Shown here: positions 11,561 through 22,667 of the stretch, one piece after another
Layout: every line of letters starts with the position of its first letter
Position numbering within the stretch: position 1 is the stretch's first letter
Made by a program: the position numbers and the translations under genes
The notes under the pieces: generated by a model
Database searches by the model: none
Seen by the model: the letters and a program-made list of their open reading frames with translations, nothing else
Told to the model about the DNA's origin: nothing
Source: Ophiosphaerella korrae
Taxonomy: Eukaryota > Ascomycota > Dothideomycetes > Pleosporales > Phaeosphaeriaceae
Direction: 5' to 3'
Length of the DNA stretch: 41,727 nucleotides
Assembly: GCA_028456385.1 (NCBI GenBank)
Contig: JALNQF010000352.1
Span: forward strand, 1 to 41,727

Positions 11561-11626
11561 TCTTACATCGTACACCTACACATGACAGAATATACCTTGT
11601 TCTCAATCATTACTACCCTGCTTACA
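11561..11626 (+). repeat. 66-bp perfect inverted repeat, left arm
   Basis: I compared this base by base with the reverse complement of 12831-12896: all 66 positions agree. Homology stops abruptly at both edges. It starts tcttacatcgtacacc and ends accctgcttaca. The flanks (attaa on the left, gtggg after the right arm) do not form a target duplication. Confidence 0.95.
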
Positions 11627-12056
11627 TGTGCTCTGTCAAAGCCCAGCTGTTCTTCGTTCAACGAGAGAAACCCAAGCACTGCAGTTACGAATCGCAGGGT
11701 AATGATCGCATCGGTCGAAGTTCGTCCGCTGACCTAAGTAACAGACTGATCATTGCCTAGCCCGTCTAGGGTCTTCTTGAAACAGCAAGCCTACTATCAA
11801 ACGCCCCACTTACTCTGCGATTACTTTGAAATTCAGAAGAGTTTACGTGAGCTATTTCTATATATACGCATGAGCCTACTCCTGCTACACACGTGACTGT
11901 CTCAGCCACAGTGATATTCGACACAGCCCGAGTCGACTTAGAGCATTCAGAACTCTTTCCATACTGACGTCGCTCGACCAAAGCAATTGCAAACCACAAA
12001 TAAAAGTACATCTGTCCATAACACGAAACCTATTCCACCCCATCCTCCACAACTAT
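11627..12056. other. Intergenic region downstream of the small membrane protein gene
   Basis: These 430 bp have normal composition with no supported gene. They lie between the left inverted-repeat arm and the stop codon of the minus-strand gene. A 246-nt minus-strand ORF at 11766-12011 has no recognisable domain. Confidence 0.4.
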
Positions 12057-12587
12057 CTACAGCCCCCTCAACCCCCACAAATCCATCCCCATACCCGCAA
12101 TTATCCCCCCAGCCAGCAATCCTGCCGGCAGTCTCCCCAGTGTCCCCGTCGCAACCTAATCCCCCATCCATTAGCAAACACTCTTTCGCCCGCCAAAGGT
12201 TCGCATACTCACCCCGTAAACCACACCCCCCAAATCCACGGCATCGACAAAAAAATTCAACCGCATCGCCCTCTTGAGCTCTTTCCGCTGGGGATCCTCG
12301 TAGTCGGCCGTCCAGAGCCATTCCCCGAGCGCAAGCTCGCGGCCGCCGAACATGCGCGCAAGGAGCGCCATGCTGGGGGGGAGGGGCAGCTTGAAGAGGG
12401 AGAAGGTAAAAGTTGGGAAGAGGAGGCTGGAGGTGCCAAAGGCGATGCGGCCAAGGGCGAGGGCGGACATCGCGGTGGCGGAGGTGGATGGGATGGGGCC
12501 AGAGGTGAAGTTAGAGTTGGAAATGGTGGGGGTGGGTTTGACGAGGGGGGAGGAGGAAGGAGAGGTTTTGGCGGTCGTTTGGGACAT
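12057..12587 (-). CDS. Small DUF4267-like membrane protein, two exons
   Basis: Exon 1 is 12587-12213 (125 codons) and exon 2 is 12155-12057 (32 codons plus TAG). The intron, 12212-12156, is 57 nt with GTGAGT at the donor, a CTAAT branch-like site and TTAG at the acceptor, and it splices in phase 0 after VVYG. The 157-residue product has a Ser/Thr/Pro-rich N-terminus (1-39) and a hydrophobic segment from Met40 (MSALALGRIAFGTSSLLFP). A conserved-looking block ARMFGGRELALGEWLWTA follows, then VDAVDLGGVVYG and a C-terminal hydrophobic stretch LPAGLLAGGIIAGMGMD. This matches my memory of fungal DUF4267 proteins, small integral membrane proteins of unknown function. Reading without the splice ends 13 codons later and loses the C-terminal helix, which supports the intron. 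Met40 is an alternative start. The gene lies between the two 66-bp inverted repeats. Confidence 0.75.
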
Positions 12588-12830
12588 TTTGGATGTCTCG
12601 GGCTGGGTTTGGAAGGCGAGGGTGCAAAGGTTTGGGGTTTTGAAGATGGGGGGAAATGTTTGAGGTTTTTGGTGTTGATGGTGTTGTAGAAGGTGGGCTT
12701 ATAGGGTTGATGGCTGGCTCTAATACTAGCTTGACAAGCACGACGCTAACCACGAAACGCCTAGCCTCCGTAAGTGCGAAGTGTTGAATATCGAAACATA
12801 ACGTTATGCCATAACATGTTGTATAGAACC
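12588..12830 (-). promoter_or_regulatory. Upstream region of the small membrane protein gene
   Basis: These 243 bp separate the start codon from the right inverted-repeat arm, so the promoter probably includes or abuts the repeat. I see no clear TATA box. Confidence 0.3.
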
Positions 12831-12896
12831 TGTAAGCAGGGTAGTAATGATTGAGAACAAGGTATATTCTGTCATGTGTAGGTGTACGATGTAAGA
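12831..12896 (-). repeat. 66-bp perfect inverted repeat, right arm
   Basis: This is identical to the reverse complement of 11561-11626. The arms are separated by 1204 bp that contain the DUF4267-like gene. Confidence 0.95.
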
Positions 12897-13723
12897 GTGG
12901 GTTTAGACATACGCACAATGTCCAAAGACGAGATCATTACCTTATCCCATATTCTGTCGTTGAAGCATGGAGTGTACAGTCTTAGATCGATAGTTTTGTC
13001 CGGAACAGATACCTTGTGCCACGCACCTTTCACTGTTCCACTAGATGTGCTCATTGGCGCGCTAAACGCCATGAGAAAATTTTTATCTGAGCCCAGTGCC
13101 ATTTCCCATTTAATCTGTCGTAGCTGGTATTTGTCTTCGCAGACCCTATTTCTGCTGGGCTTTCCTGTGGTGCTGAACTTGACCATCCGGTCGAGGGTTG
13201 CTGTTGTTTTGTTGCGGATGGGGAAAGTCCTAATTAGGTATATTTTGAGCCTTCTCCTCCTATGTTTTTTTAAATACTCTTCTGTATAGTGCAGCCGTTG
13301 TGTAAGAGCTAGTACGTTACTACCAAGTAACAGTAGCTGCATCCCTTCTTGTAATAGATTTTCTATCTTAGATACGTTCCAAATTAAATCACGGACTAGA
13401 TTTAGAATATTTCTCCTATCTGTTTGTAAAATGCAATCTACTACTAGATTAAGTTTTACATTGTTAAAAGCTAAAATATACTATAAAATAGCCCCCTAAA
13501 TTTTATATAGTAATGAGGGTAGAGCGATATTTGGTTTCTTTTAATAACGATGTAGTAAGAATAGCTGATTTGCTTGCATTATATGCGGGTATACTAGAAA
13601 TAACAAAAAAATTATATTGCGAATAATAATTTATATATCTTGCCTTCCGCCTCTACTAGGGAAGGAGACTAGAAGTAGCACTTAGGGTATAACTATCTCC
13701 TAGTGTTCTCTTATTAGCTGTAA
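12897..13723. other. Right edge of gene island, no supported gene
   Basis: Base composition is normal to about 13340 and then drops sharply into AT-rich sequence. Two overlapping ORFs (12872-13342 minus, 156 codons; 12882-13289 plus, 135 codons) occupy 12.87-13.34 kb. Neither has a motif I recognise, and both run into the inverted-repeat arm, so I do not call them. From 13340 onward the sequence is RIP-like. Confidence 0.45.
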
Positions 13724-14074
13724 CTAGCTTTAGCATTAGAAATCTACAGGATAGCACATAGAGCAGACATTGCTATTACTATTAGAGGTACAATTAATAT
13801 AATAACAAAACGCCTTTCGCTCCTAAATATCTCTATCGTTATAGCTATAGACTTAAGATCCCTCTATAACTACCTTGTTAAGCTTAGTACAATAAAGGAG
13901 AAGCGTCTTATAATTAATATTATAGCGTTAAGGAAAGCGTACAAACATAGTAACCTTTATAATATATAATAGATTAATAGACGCGATAACTTAGCAGATG
14001 CTATAACTAAGGCAGCCCTAAATACTACGATAGAGACGCTATTATCTACTAACTAGCTTAACCTCTGCGTATAG
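13724..14074 (+). pseudogene. Ty1/copia pol C-terminus (RNase H), degraded
   Basis: In one frame it reads HRADIAITIRGTINIITKR, then DLRSLYNYLVKLSTIKEKR and RRDNLADAITKAALNTTIE. These match the end of fungal copia RNase H, where DS-SLY--L-KLGT-KEKR and NPADAMTKA are typical. Internal TAA and TAG occur just before the INRRDN segment and at 14054. The frame ends at 14072-14074. The catalytic Asp of the DS motif is still DL. No upstream RT of the same element is recognisable between 13340 and 13724, so this is an orphan tail. Confidence 0.72.
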
Positions 14075-16224
14075 AGATAGGTTAACTGTCGCTTAAAAAC
14101 AACAATAGAACCCTCCTCGCTATCTAAAAACCCTACAACCGTGTAAACTACTAGTAAACTAAGCTACCTCTAGCTAACTAAACCTAACCCCTTAACTCTA
14201 CTAATACCTTCGCTTTAACCTAATAGTAGAGAAAAGAAGAGAGAGAGAAGAAAGCTTAGTTTATATACACAGAGGCCTAGAAGGCTAGTCCTAAATAGGA
14301 AACTTACTACTAGTTTTTTTGCGTTGTAATTTGTAGAGTTAAAGGTAAGTAGTAGATAGAATAAAGATAGAAGTTAGAAAATAACAAAAAGAAAAAGTAG
14401 TTAGTATTGTAAATCGAATCTACGCAAGTAGCCGCGGGTGCGCGCTACGCCTATTAGGGCGTAGCACCTATAAAAGTTAATATTGTATATTAACACTATA
14501 ACGCGTAGATAGATACAATATAAATCTTTACTACTTTTTAACTACAGTTAAAGATCTACCTCCTCTATACTATTAACAAGTATATCTAAATAATAGAAGA
14601 CTTATTAAGTTTTCTTGTCTTAGATAATTTACCTAACTTCTTATAAGTATTTAACTATTTAGTATAATAGGCTTGTTTTAGGCCTACCTATAAACAATAT
14701 CTAGACTTATCGCTAGATCGTAAGTAATATACCTAGTAGCATCGCTTAGATTAATAGAATTAGTTTTTATAAGCCTTTATATTTCCTCTAGGCTACAATT
14801 ACTCTTAAATTATAAATAACTAGATCTATAGTTTATATAGAATACTGCCCTTAAAGTAGAACTCTAATATGTTTAAAGTCCTACTCTTACCCTTAGATAA
14901 GAGAGGAAAGAAAGAAACCTAAGTAAGTAATAATAAGACTTAGGAATAACTCTAGCATATAATTAAGAATTATTCTAGAGTAGATATAACTATAGCCTAA
15001 GTACGCGCGCTATAGCTACGTTCTCTATTAATATCTTTATCTTCTCCTAATTTCTATAAGGTTCCTATTAAGATCTTTACGAGACTAAATATCGTGCGTG
15101 TACTATAGCTATAGTAATACAGTGCTAGGCTATTTAATATCTTTTCTACACTAAACACGCAGTATACGATTTTTTCTGCGTATATATATATAGTAGATTT
15201 TAATTAGGCGCTTCCTTAAGATATAGCTATTAGAACAAGACTTAAAATAGCCTCTACCTACTACGTGTGTTAAAAAACACGACAGATAGAACTAGGAATT
15301 CTTAATAAATTAAAATTTAGTTTTACTAGATATATTTATAGCACTTATAGCAATAATATATAATAGAGCTCTATAATTACTATAAAATTATATTTTTACT
15401 TTATTTACTAAGAGGATACTATTATAAATTTAGCTTAGAACTCTAAGAACTAAGTAGATTACGTCTAAATATAAAAGGAGTCTTCTTTACTAGGCTGTAG
15501 TAGAGCCCTATAAAGAGCGTCTAAATTATCTATATTTCTTTTTAGTAATAAGACCTATACTATAGTACTAGGCAACTTAAGCTATAACGTAGAGTAGTTT
15601 AATGTGTACTACCCTCCTAACTAAACTTAGTATATAGGGTAGCGTTATAATAACTAGATATTAGCGTAGAACTTAATTTATTCCTTGCCTTCTATAGCAT
15701 ATAGATCTATTTAATTAATATAAGATATTTACTTTGTTTTGTACTACTAGTTAATTATAATTAGTTTGTTGTAGATATATTCTTATTCTAAAAGTTAATA
15801 GATTTGCTCTACGTAAGATAAAGTAGTAATAGAAGTATCTTTAAGTGTATAAGTTATTGTAGAGCGATATAAATACTTCCTTGTTAGCACTCCTTTAGAC
15901 GCTAAGTAAGCTTCTATTAGATAAGACTTAGATAAGGCTTCTTAACTATTAATAAGTATAGCGCTACTAAATATTCTAGCGAATAGTATCCCTATATCTA
16001 AAATACACTATAACCTACTTAGGTAAGCTTAACTAGTAGCGAGGGCCTAGAACTACTAGGGTAGCTAGCACTAAGCACGCTATTCTATTTAGCTATTAGT
16101 AAAGTAAAATCCTATACTAGGCTTATATTTTTTATGCGAAATTTTCTATAAGTACGTAGTATAGTGTATATAGTAATTAAGGAAACCTCTTACTTGTTGT
16201 ATTATAAAATTAAGCTTTAGCTAG
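14075..16224. other. RIP-degraded AT-rich region, no identified gene
   Basis: The first part probably holds the 3' LTR of the copia remnant, but I could not fix its ends. Two adjacent perfect hairpins lie at 14444-14465 (gctacgcc, 6-nt loop, ggcgtagc) and 14476-14494 (gttaatat, tgt, atattaac). From 15553 to about 15799 one plus frame is interrupted only by TAG/TAA, which could be another decayed gene, but I cannot name it. Confidence 0.45.
14444..14494. repeat. Two adjacent perfect hairpins
   Basis: The first is an 8-bp GC-rich stem with a 6-nt loop (14444-14465). The second is an 8-bp AT-rich stem with a 3-nt loop (14476-14494). They sit in one of the few GC-richer pockets of this desert, after tgtaaatcgaatc at about 14409. 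Confidence 0.6.
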
Positions 16225-17691
16225 AATAGCTACTTTCTTTAATAACGCAAAGGTTTAAGAGTTAGTAATAGGTAATGTAGAATTAGATTTAGACCTAAAT
16301 AGTACTACTAAGGTTATTAAGGCACTAGTTGCTAAGGATTATAACTATAATATTAAGCTTCGTACTATATTATAGCAACGAGCTATATAGCTACTTACTA
16401 GTAATTAAGTTTGCTTTACTATTATAGCGCAATTATAGTCTCTTTTATAGGTGTTACTCTACTATATACGCGACTCTTATTAATAGATATTAGCGTCTTA
16501 GGCTAGGTACTAGGTATAATCACAATAGTCGTTACTAGAGCCTTATTCTAGATTATATCCCTTACAATGTACAAATTTATTATAAAGTACCCGCAAATTA
16601 AAGATATCTATAACTTTAGATACTACGTATTTAGTAAAAGTAGAGTTACTTACAAGTTTACTACTATTATACTCCTTTTAAACAATATTATACTTATTAG
16701 CTTCTACGTTCTTATAGGTGTAAAGGTAATTAATACTTTATTAGATTACTCTCTTTGTACTATAGTTTTCTTAGTTATCGCTACTATTATAGGAATAGTT
16801 ATATCTCTACCTCGTACTCTTAACTATATTTTGTTTATGTCTATGTTTTTAGCTATATATATAGGAATTGCTATCCTTTTATTCGTAGTATTTGCTAGTA
16901 TTAAAGATTATCTATTATATAAGTATAATAGTGTATACCTAAAAGCTAGACCTATAAAAACCTATATATTTCCTCTTAAGGGTATAACTTTCGTTGTAGC
17001 TATAAATACTATCCTAAATATTATATTTCTCTAGGTCCCTTAGATCTTATTTCCTACCTTTATTACTAAGATAGAGAAACTACAGGATTTCCCTAAGGCA
17101 CTTACTATACTTGCTAGTATCTCTAGGTTCTTATTTATTGTGCTACCCGCCCTTAGCTTCTATTTCTTAGGATAGTACGTAATAGCTCTAGTATTTAGAA
17201 GCTTAGGAAGTGTCGTATACAAAAAGGCTTCCTTTACCTTTGTTATTATACCTATACTTATTATTAGTGTTATTTACGCTAATATCTCTATAAAGTTTGT
17301 CTACTTCTAAATTATAGGTAAGAGTAGATATATATATAGTAATACTATAGTTAGCTAAGGTGTATAGGTTCTTGTAATAACTACTATCTAGATTATTAGA
17401 TTTATTTTCGCTAAGGTTATTCCCTTAATAGGCAACTTTCTATTATTACTTAGAGTAGTATTTAACTCCTTTTTTAGGTTTATCTATTTTGCTATAGTAT
17501 ATTAGTATCTCTATAAGAGTAACTACTTCTAAGGTCTTTTTAGAAGTGTAATAATAGTTATTTATATTATTGTTATAATCTATAGCTTGTTTTTACTAGG
17601 CCCTAGATTGTATATAGTAGTAATAGCAATTAAAGAAGACTATTTTAGTACTATTAAACTAATATTTAGCTGTACTAATATAGCTATTTAA
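16225..17691 (+). pseudogene. AAAP-family (mtr-like) amino-acid transporter, RIP-degraded
   Basis: From 16495 to 17691 a single plus frame reads a membrane transporter with no frameshift, only stops. Segments include KYPQIKDIYNFRYYVFSKSR, SLPRTLNYILFMSMF, IFPLKGITFVVAINTILNI, DFPKALTILASISRFLF and the C-terminal FSCTNIAI before the final TAA at 17689. This order matches the fungal neutral amino-acid transport system proteins (Aa_trans, PF01490; Neurospora mtr type), plasma-membrane proteins of about 11 helices. Codons 16567-17031 are open (155 aa). Internal stops after that number nine and mostly replace Trp or Gln. The N-terminal part, about 16225-16450, lies in another frame (KLRTIL*QRAI*LL). 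The change between 16450 and 16495 is bracketed by gtgtta and tattag and could be a short intron. There is no sign of a transposon boundary beside it. Confidence 0.85.
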
Positions 17692-19497
17692 TACTAATTA
17701 GTGTCTAAGACTCCTTTTAGTATAATTTACTTATTTTATTCTAGAAGGTAGGCTATTAAAATATATATTCTAGGGGTAGCTTAGTATACTACTTTCTCTT
17801 CTACTATATATAATATTATTAGCGCTCTTATTAAGTAGTAGCTTTTACTCCCTCTATATATAGCTTCTCTACTACTACTTATAGTAGCGTCTAACTATAG
17901 ATATATATAGCGTAGGTATTAGCTCTTTTTCCTAGAAGCCTTTAAACTATAGCCTCTAGGCTCTCTTAGGTAGCCTATAATAATACTAAGTTTCTAGACT
18001 ATTAGATATTATAGTAGTAAAGGTACTTATTTAGTAGATAGTAGAGGTAGTAGTTAGCTTGTGTAAAGGCGTTAATATCTCTCTCTTATTCTAGTAGTAA
18101 GGAAGGTAGCTAGCCTACTCTAGCTATACTCTTATACTAGAGGCATTAAAATTTAGGTATAGATAAGGTTAATTAACTACTATATACGCTATAGTTAATA
18201 TAGTAGCTAAGCGATTCTATAGGTCTTCTAGACGCTACTAGTTTAGGCTAGTAGGATCCTAGAACTAGGTACTTAGAGTAAGATCTACTATAGGAACTAA
18301 GATAAGTCCTTAGTTTCTACACGACAGCTATCGTGCAACTTTACGATATAGTATAATATATAGCTATGTCTATATTATAGACTTATCTAAAATAAGACTA
18401 ATATATTATACTACTCTTAGGTTTTACTAACCCTTTAACGTCTCTATTAACTAACAAGAAGCCCTTTGTATAAGCCTAATAAGTTATTACGCTTTTTAAA
18501 GCTATCTAAGCTAGAATATATACTAAAGAAGAGCTATAGATAGAGTTCTAGCTAAAAGTAAGAGATACTTAGCTAAGACGAGGCACTATTAGGATACGTA
18601 GAAGATAAGATATAGCGCGTGTACCTAAGTATAAGCTCTTTATAAGGGTGTTAAGGATATAATTTAAAGCTAGCTAAAGATAATTTATAATAGATTAGAT
18701 AGAGTAGCCTACTTTGTGTAAAAAGTTTACTTAGCTTATTTTACTATAATATACCCTTTAGTGTATAATAATCTAGCTAGTAGGAAGTTAAAGTATAAAT
18801 TAGACGCCCTATTCTAGTATAATAATATAGAACACTCTAGGTTTATAGTTAAAATTGTATATTTATAAAGGAAAAGGTAATTAGACTAGCTAGCTAAGAG
18901 CTACTTTCTAGATTTAAACGTAAATATACAAGCTGTTATTAGCCTTAATATTAAATACAGTATATCTTTCTTTACCTGTAGATTCTTAAGAAAGAATACT
19001 AGAATACTAGATATTTATTAAATATATAAAAGGCTAATTATAGAGTATAGAAGTATAATTTAAAGATTAAGAAGTCTCCTTAGTTATATATCTATTGTAA
19101 TATTCTAAACTTAGAACGTTATACTATCCTACTTCTTAATATAATCTAGTCTATAGTCCTAGTTACTACGACCTTTAGGAGTAATATCTAGTAAATTCTA
19201 AAGAGGAGTAAGTAAGTCTATACTACAAATTATATTATTACTACTAGAGTTTATAAAGTGCGGCGTAGTCTAGTAGTAGAACTATACCTAACTCTTACTA
19301 TTGTTACTCTCCTCGTACTTAAATATACTTATACTAGGCTATTAACCCTTTTACTTAAGCTACTCTATATCCTCTATATTTATATACTTGTTAAACTCGT
19401 TCTTACTTAATAATAAAAAACGTAGATCCTTTTATCTTTACTTCTAAGTATATTCGCGAATAGATAATAGTAGTACTTTAGTAATAACTATAATATT
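17692..19497. other. RIP-degraded AT-rich region, nothing identified
   Basis: The sequence is uniformly TA-rich with dense stops in all frames. I read all segments for RT, integrase or transposase motifs and found none that hold together. Confidence 0.45.
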
Positions 19498-19915
19498 AAC
19501 TTACTAGGTAAGATACTTTGCAACGCCGTTTAAGCTATTAACAAATATGCTATAGCTAGCGTAAGTAGTTTTAGCGTCTTGTTCTATTATTATATAATAG
19601 ACGATTAAGGTAGTCTTCTTACTATTACCTTTAGTAAGGTTAATAAGCGTAGTTTTAGTAGGCTTAGATGCGTTTAAGGTAATATTACAAGTGTCTAGGA
19701 ACGTATAAGATAGTATTATAGGCCTAGCTAGAAGTACGCGTCGCTTAGCTACTACGCGCTTAATTTTATCTATAAGAGTATATTCTTTTTTAAGGAGGGC
19801 GTAGCGCGCTTAGATATATTTAGTAGAGATAATAGGGTTGTTAGCTAGCTATTTAAGAAAAGTCTTGTCTAGCTACCTATCTAGGTTAGGATAGGAGGTA
19901 GGCATGTTAAAAGTA
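19498..19915 (-). pseudogene. Unidentified degraded ORF, basic protein
   Basis: From ATG at 19915 the minus strand reads MPTSYPNLDR, then TAG, LDKTFLK, TAG, LANNPIISTKYI, TAA and about 105 further open codons to a TAG near 19500. All three internal stops fit Trp or Gln codons changed by RIP. The open part is rich in Lys/Arg (EYTLIDKIKRVVAKRR) and Thr (SKPTKTTLINLTKG). I do not recognise the family. It could be the N-terminal or DNA-binding part of a transposase or an unrelated gene. Confidence 0.4.
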
Positions 19916-22245
19916 GAACAAGGTCGAGGTTATTAACGTAACTTGTCTACGAGAGAAGGAAAGATTACTATAAGAAGAAGGTGTCCTAACTTTAGTTAAA
20001 GTAGAGGTAGCAACAAAGTTCTTAACTAAATAAGCGTAGGAAGCTTTAGTAGAGTATAATAAGAGTCTTATACTATTACTTTTAATAGAACTTTATACTT
20101 TTTTACGTTAACAAGTTAGAAAGTTATTAATATAGAAGTACGTAAGCGTACATATCTTAAAAGTAAAATACAAAAGCCCTATATATCTATAAAAGTAGTA
20201 TAACATTACAAAATTCTATAATTAGCTTATAACTACCTAAAAATACAATTATAACCTAGTTATATTCTAATTAACTATATAGTCTTATCTTTATAACACT
20301 AGTAGCTATATTAAGTAGGTACGTGTATAGAGAACGCACGTTGCTACCTAGCCTAGTCAGGCCCTAAGGGGCCTATATATCTCTATACTTATTAATACGA
20401 TATATAGATCTATATACCTATCTAAATAGGTTGTTAATATAACTTTAAAAATATAGGCCTTATAATTTTATATAAGATAGCCTAGATTATTTAAAAGTTA
20501 GTCTCTTATTTATAGCTAAGGGTATTCTTAACTAATAGTAACGATAGAGCTATAGGATTAATCTATCTTGAAGATCTTCTAGCTACAATCTATACTTCTA
20601 TACTTAACTAATTCTTCCTCTCTTCTTAGAATCTTACAAGACGTAGTATTTACTAGTAAATATGCCTAGATTAATATTAGCTAAAGAGGATAACTAACTT
20701 AAACTATAGCCTATAGCCTTAGATATACTAGGGATTAAGCTAACGTTATTAGAAGATTAATTAAACGTTACTTAGCTAGCTTGTTGTTTACGAGCCGTTA
20801 AATAGAGTAGTAAATAAATTCCTTGCTCGATCTACTAGCAAATTCCGGTTTATATATATAAGAATTAGCCTAAAATAATGCTAGCTATAAGAGAACAAGA
20901 AGACTAAGACTAGATAAAAATAGTAAACTATACAAATTACAAAGCCTTTATTATATTAGCAAATTAGAGGCCTTTTTATAATATTTTTAGAGGTTTTAAA
21001 TTTTATATATTTATAAATATAATAGTACGCTAATTTTCTATTTAATCGAATTAATCCAATTAATAATCCTATTAATCTTCTATTATTAGACCGATCGAGT
21101 CTTATTATCTAATTAATTAAGTTTTCTTAATTAACTAATATAGCTAATATAGATTTATTTTTGCAAATCCTCCTCTTATAACTAGCGACTCTATTTATAT
21201 AGTAGCTTAATTAGTTAAACAAAAGAGAAAGTATTAGAGATAAAAACTAATTAATCTATGTTTTATAGTACAATATAAATAGCTTCTACTTAACCTTCTA
21301 AGATTGTTCTAGTATTAATTCTATAGTTATAGTCTATATATTAAGATATATTTAGTTTAGAGTATTCTCTTTAGGTAGGTTAGAAGCTCCTATTACTATC
21401 TACTAGCCTCTATAGTAAATATACGCTAAATAAATTCTTTTAGAACGTATATATATAGTTTATAATAAGAGAGTAGCTTAGTAACCTAATATATCTTAAG
21501 CTTATCTATAGTATTATAGTACACGTTAAACTTTCTACTTACTTAGTTATTAGTACTATAATAATTCTAAATTTAGACAGGTTTAGTACTATAAATATCT
21601 TCTACTATCTTTTAAAACTTATTCTAAGTAATCTTTTCTCTAATTATAATATATATCTTAAGCTACTTAGTCTCTTTTAGAAGAGCTTTTATAAAACGTG
21701 TAAGGTTATAAGAGTATATAAAAATAATTAGTTAGTTTCTATTACGAAAAATACTAGCTATATAATTTATAATATTAAGTACTATTAGTAGTTCTCTTAT
21801 ATAGCTCTTTAATTATAATAAAGTAAAATAATTAAGCTATAAGCTATTTAAAAAACAAGTTTCCTAGGAGTCTATCTTCTTAGATTCTTTAAATACTTAT
21901 AGCTTTTAACTAGTATAAAGAAGATCTTTTACTATCTTTAGTATATAAGTTAGTTTTATTTTAAAAATATTTTAAAAGTATTAATACTTAACTAAGTATA
22001 GTAAACTTAAGTTACTAATAATAAAACATGTTATTATAGACAATATAGGAGTAGCTCTAAAAAGATTTATTTATACCTAACCTAAGTTATTATTAAATAT
22101 TATTAAGTAAGATATAATAGTATTAACGTTATATACTTTAAGAACTACTTAAATAGTAGTAATATTCTTATAATTAATTATAATAATTTTAGCTTAGTTT
22201 TCTACCTTTCTATTATCTTATACTTATAATTAACTATATTATAGG
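19916..22245. other. RIP-degraded AT-rich region, nothing identified
   Basis: There is no recognisable coding sequence. A small GC-richer pocket at about 20335-20375 contains an imperfect palindrome around ggccctaaggggcc. The region ends at the target site atagg (22241-22245) of element B. Confidence 0.45.
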
Positions 22246-22667
22246 TGTTACAATAGTAATAGAAGAACTACAGATAGAACTAATCGATCCTACGAGCCTA
22301 GTCCTATACGATTCTAAAGGCTATAAGCCCGACTAGGAAGCTACGCATAATTAGGACACCTAGAGTAATCTATAATCTGTAGACTCTTAGCAGTAGCAGA
22401 TCGCGGATTAAGCTAATCTATAATCTGTTAATCTTAGCAAACACAGATTATAGATTACAATAAGTATATAGTTATTAGTAATACGTATTATTAGGATAGT
22501 ATTAGTAATTCAATCCTTTAACTACAGAACGCTAATACAAGACAGTTGCAAAACATCTTCTATTGTTTATAGTTATTGTAGATCCTAACACAAACTTTTG
22601 TTATTATCTCTTAATCTACTAACTACCTAGATAGGCACCTATAGTTGACAATAGGAGGCCTATTATA
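22246..22667 (+). repeat. 5' LTR of element B (422 bp)
   Basis: It starts TGTTACAATAG and ends GGCCTATTATA (CA changed to TA). A perfect 15-bp inverted repeat is at 22365-22379 (gtaatctataatctg) and 22444-22458, with a further direct copy of the core taatctataatctg between them. The first and last parts match the 461-bp LTR of elements A and 1, but the centre does not. Confidence 0.93.

Noticed and set aside
11947..12321. 124-codon minus ORF reading through the DUF4267-like gene
   Set aside because: It is an alternative frame of exon 2 and intron; the spliced frame gives a coherent membrane protein.
12872..13342. Overlapping ORFs of 156 (minus) and 135 (plus) codons
   Set aside because: Both strands are open together, neither shows a domain, and both cross the inverted-repeat arm.
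18060..19330. Possible transposase or LINE remnants
   Set aside because: Isolated Lys/Arg-rich or Leu-rich readings do not assemble into any DDE or RT motif order.
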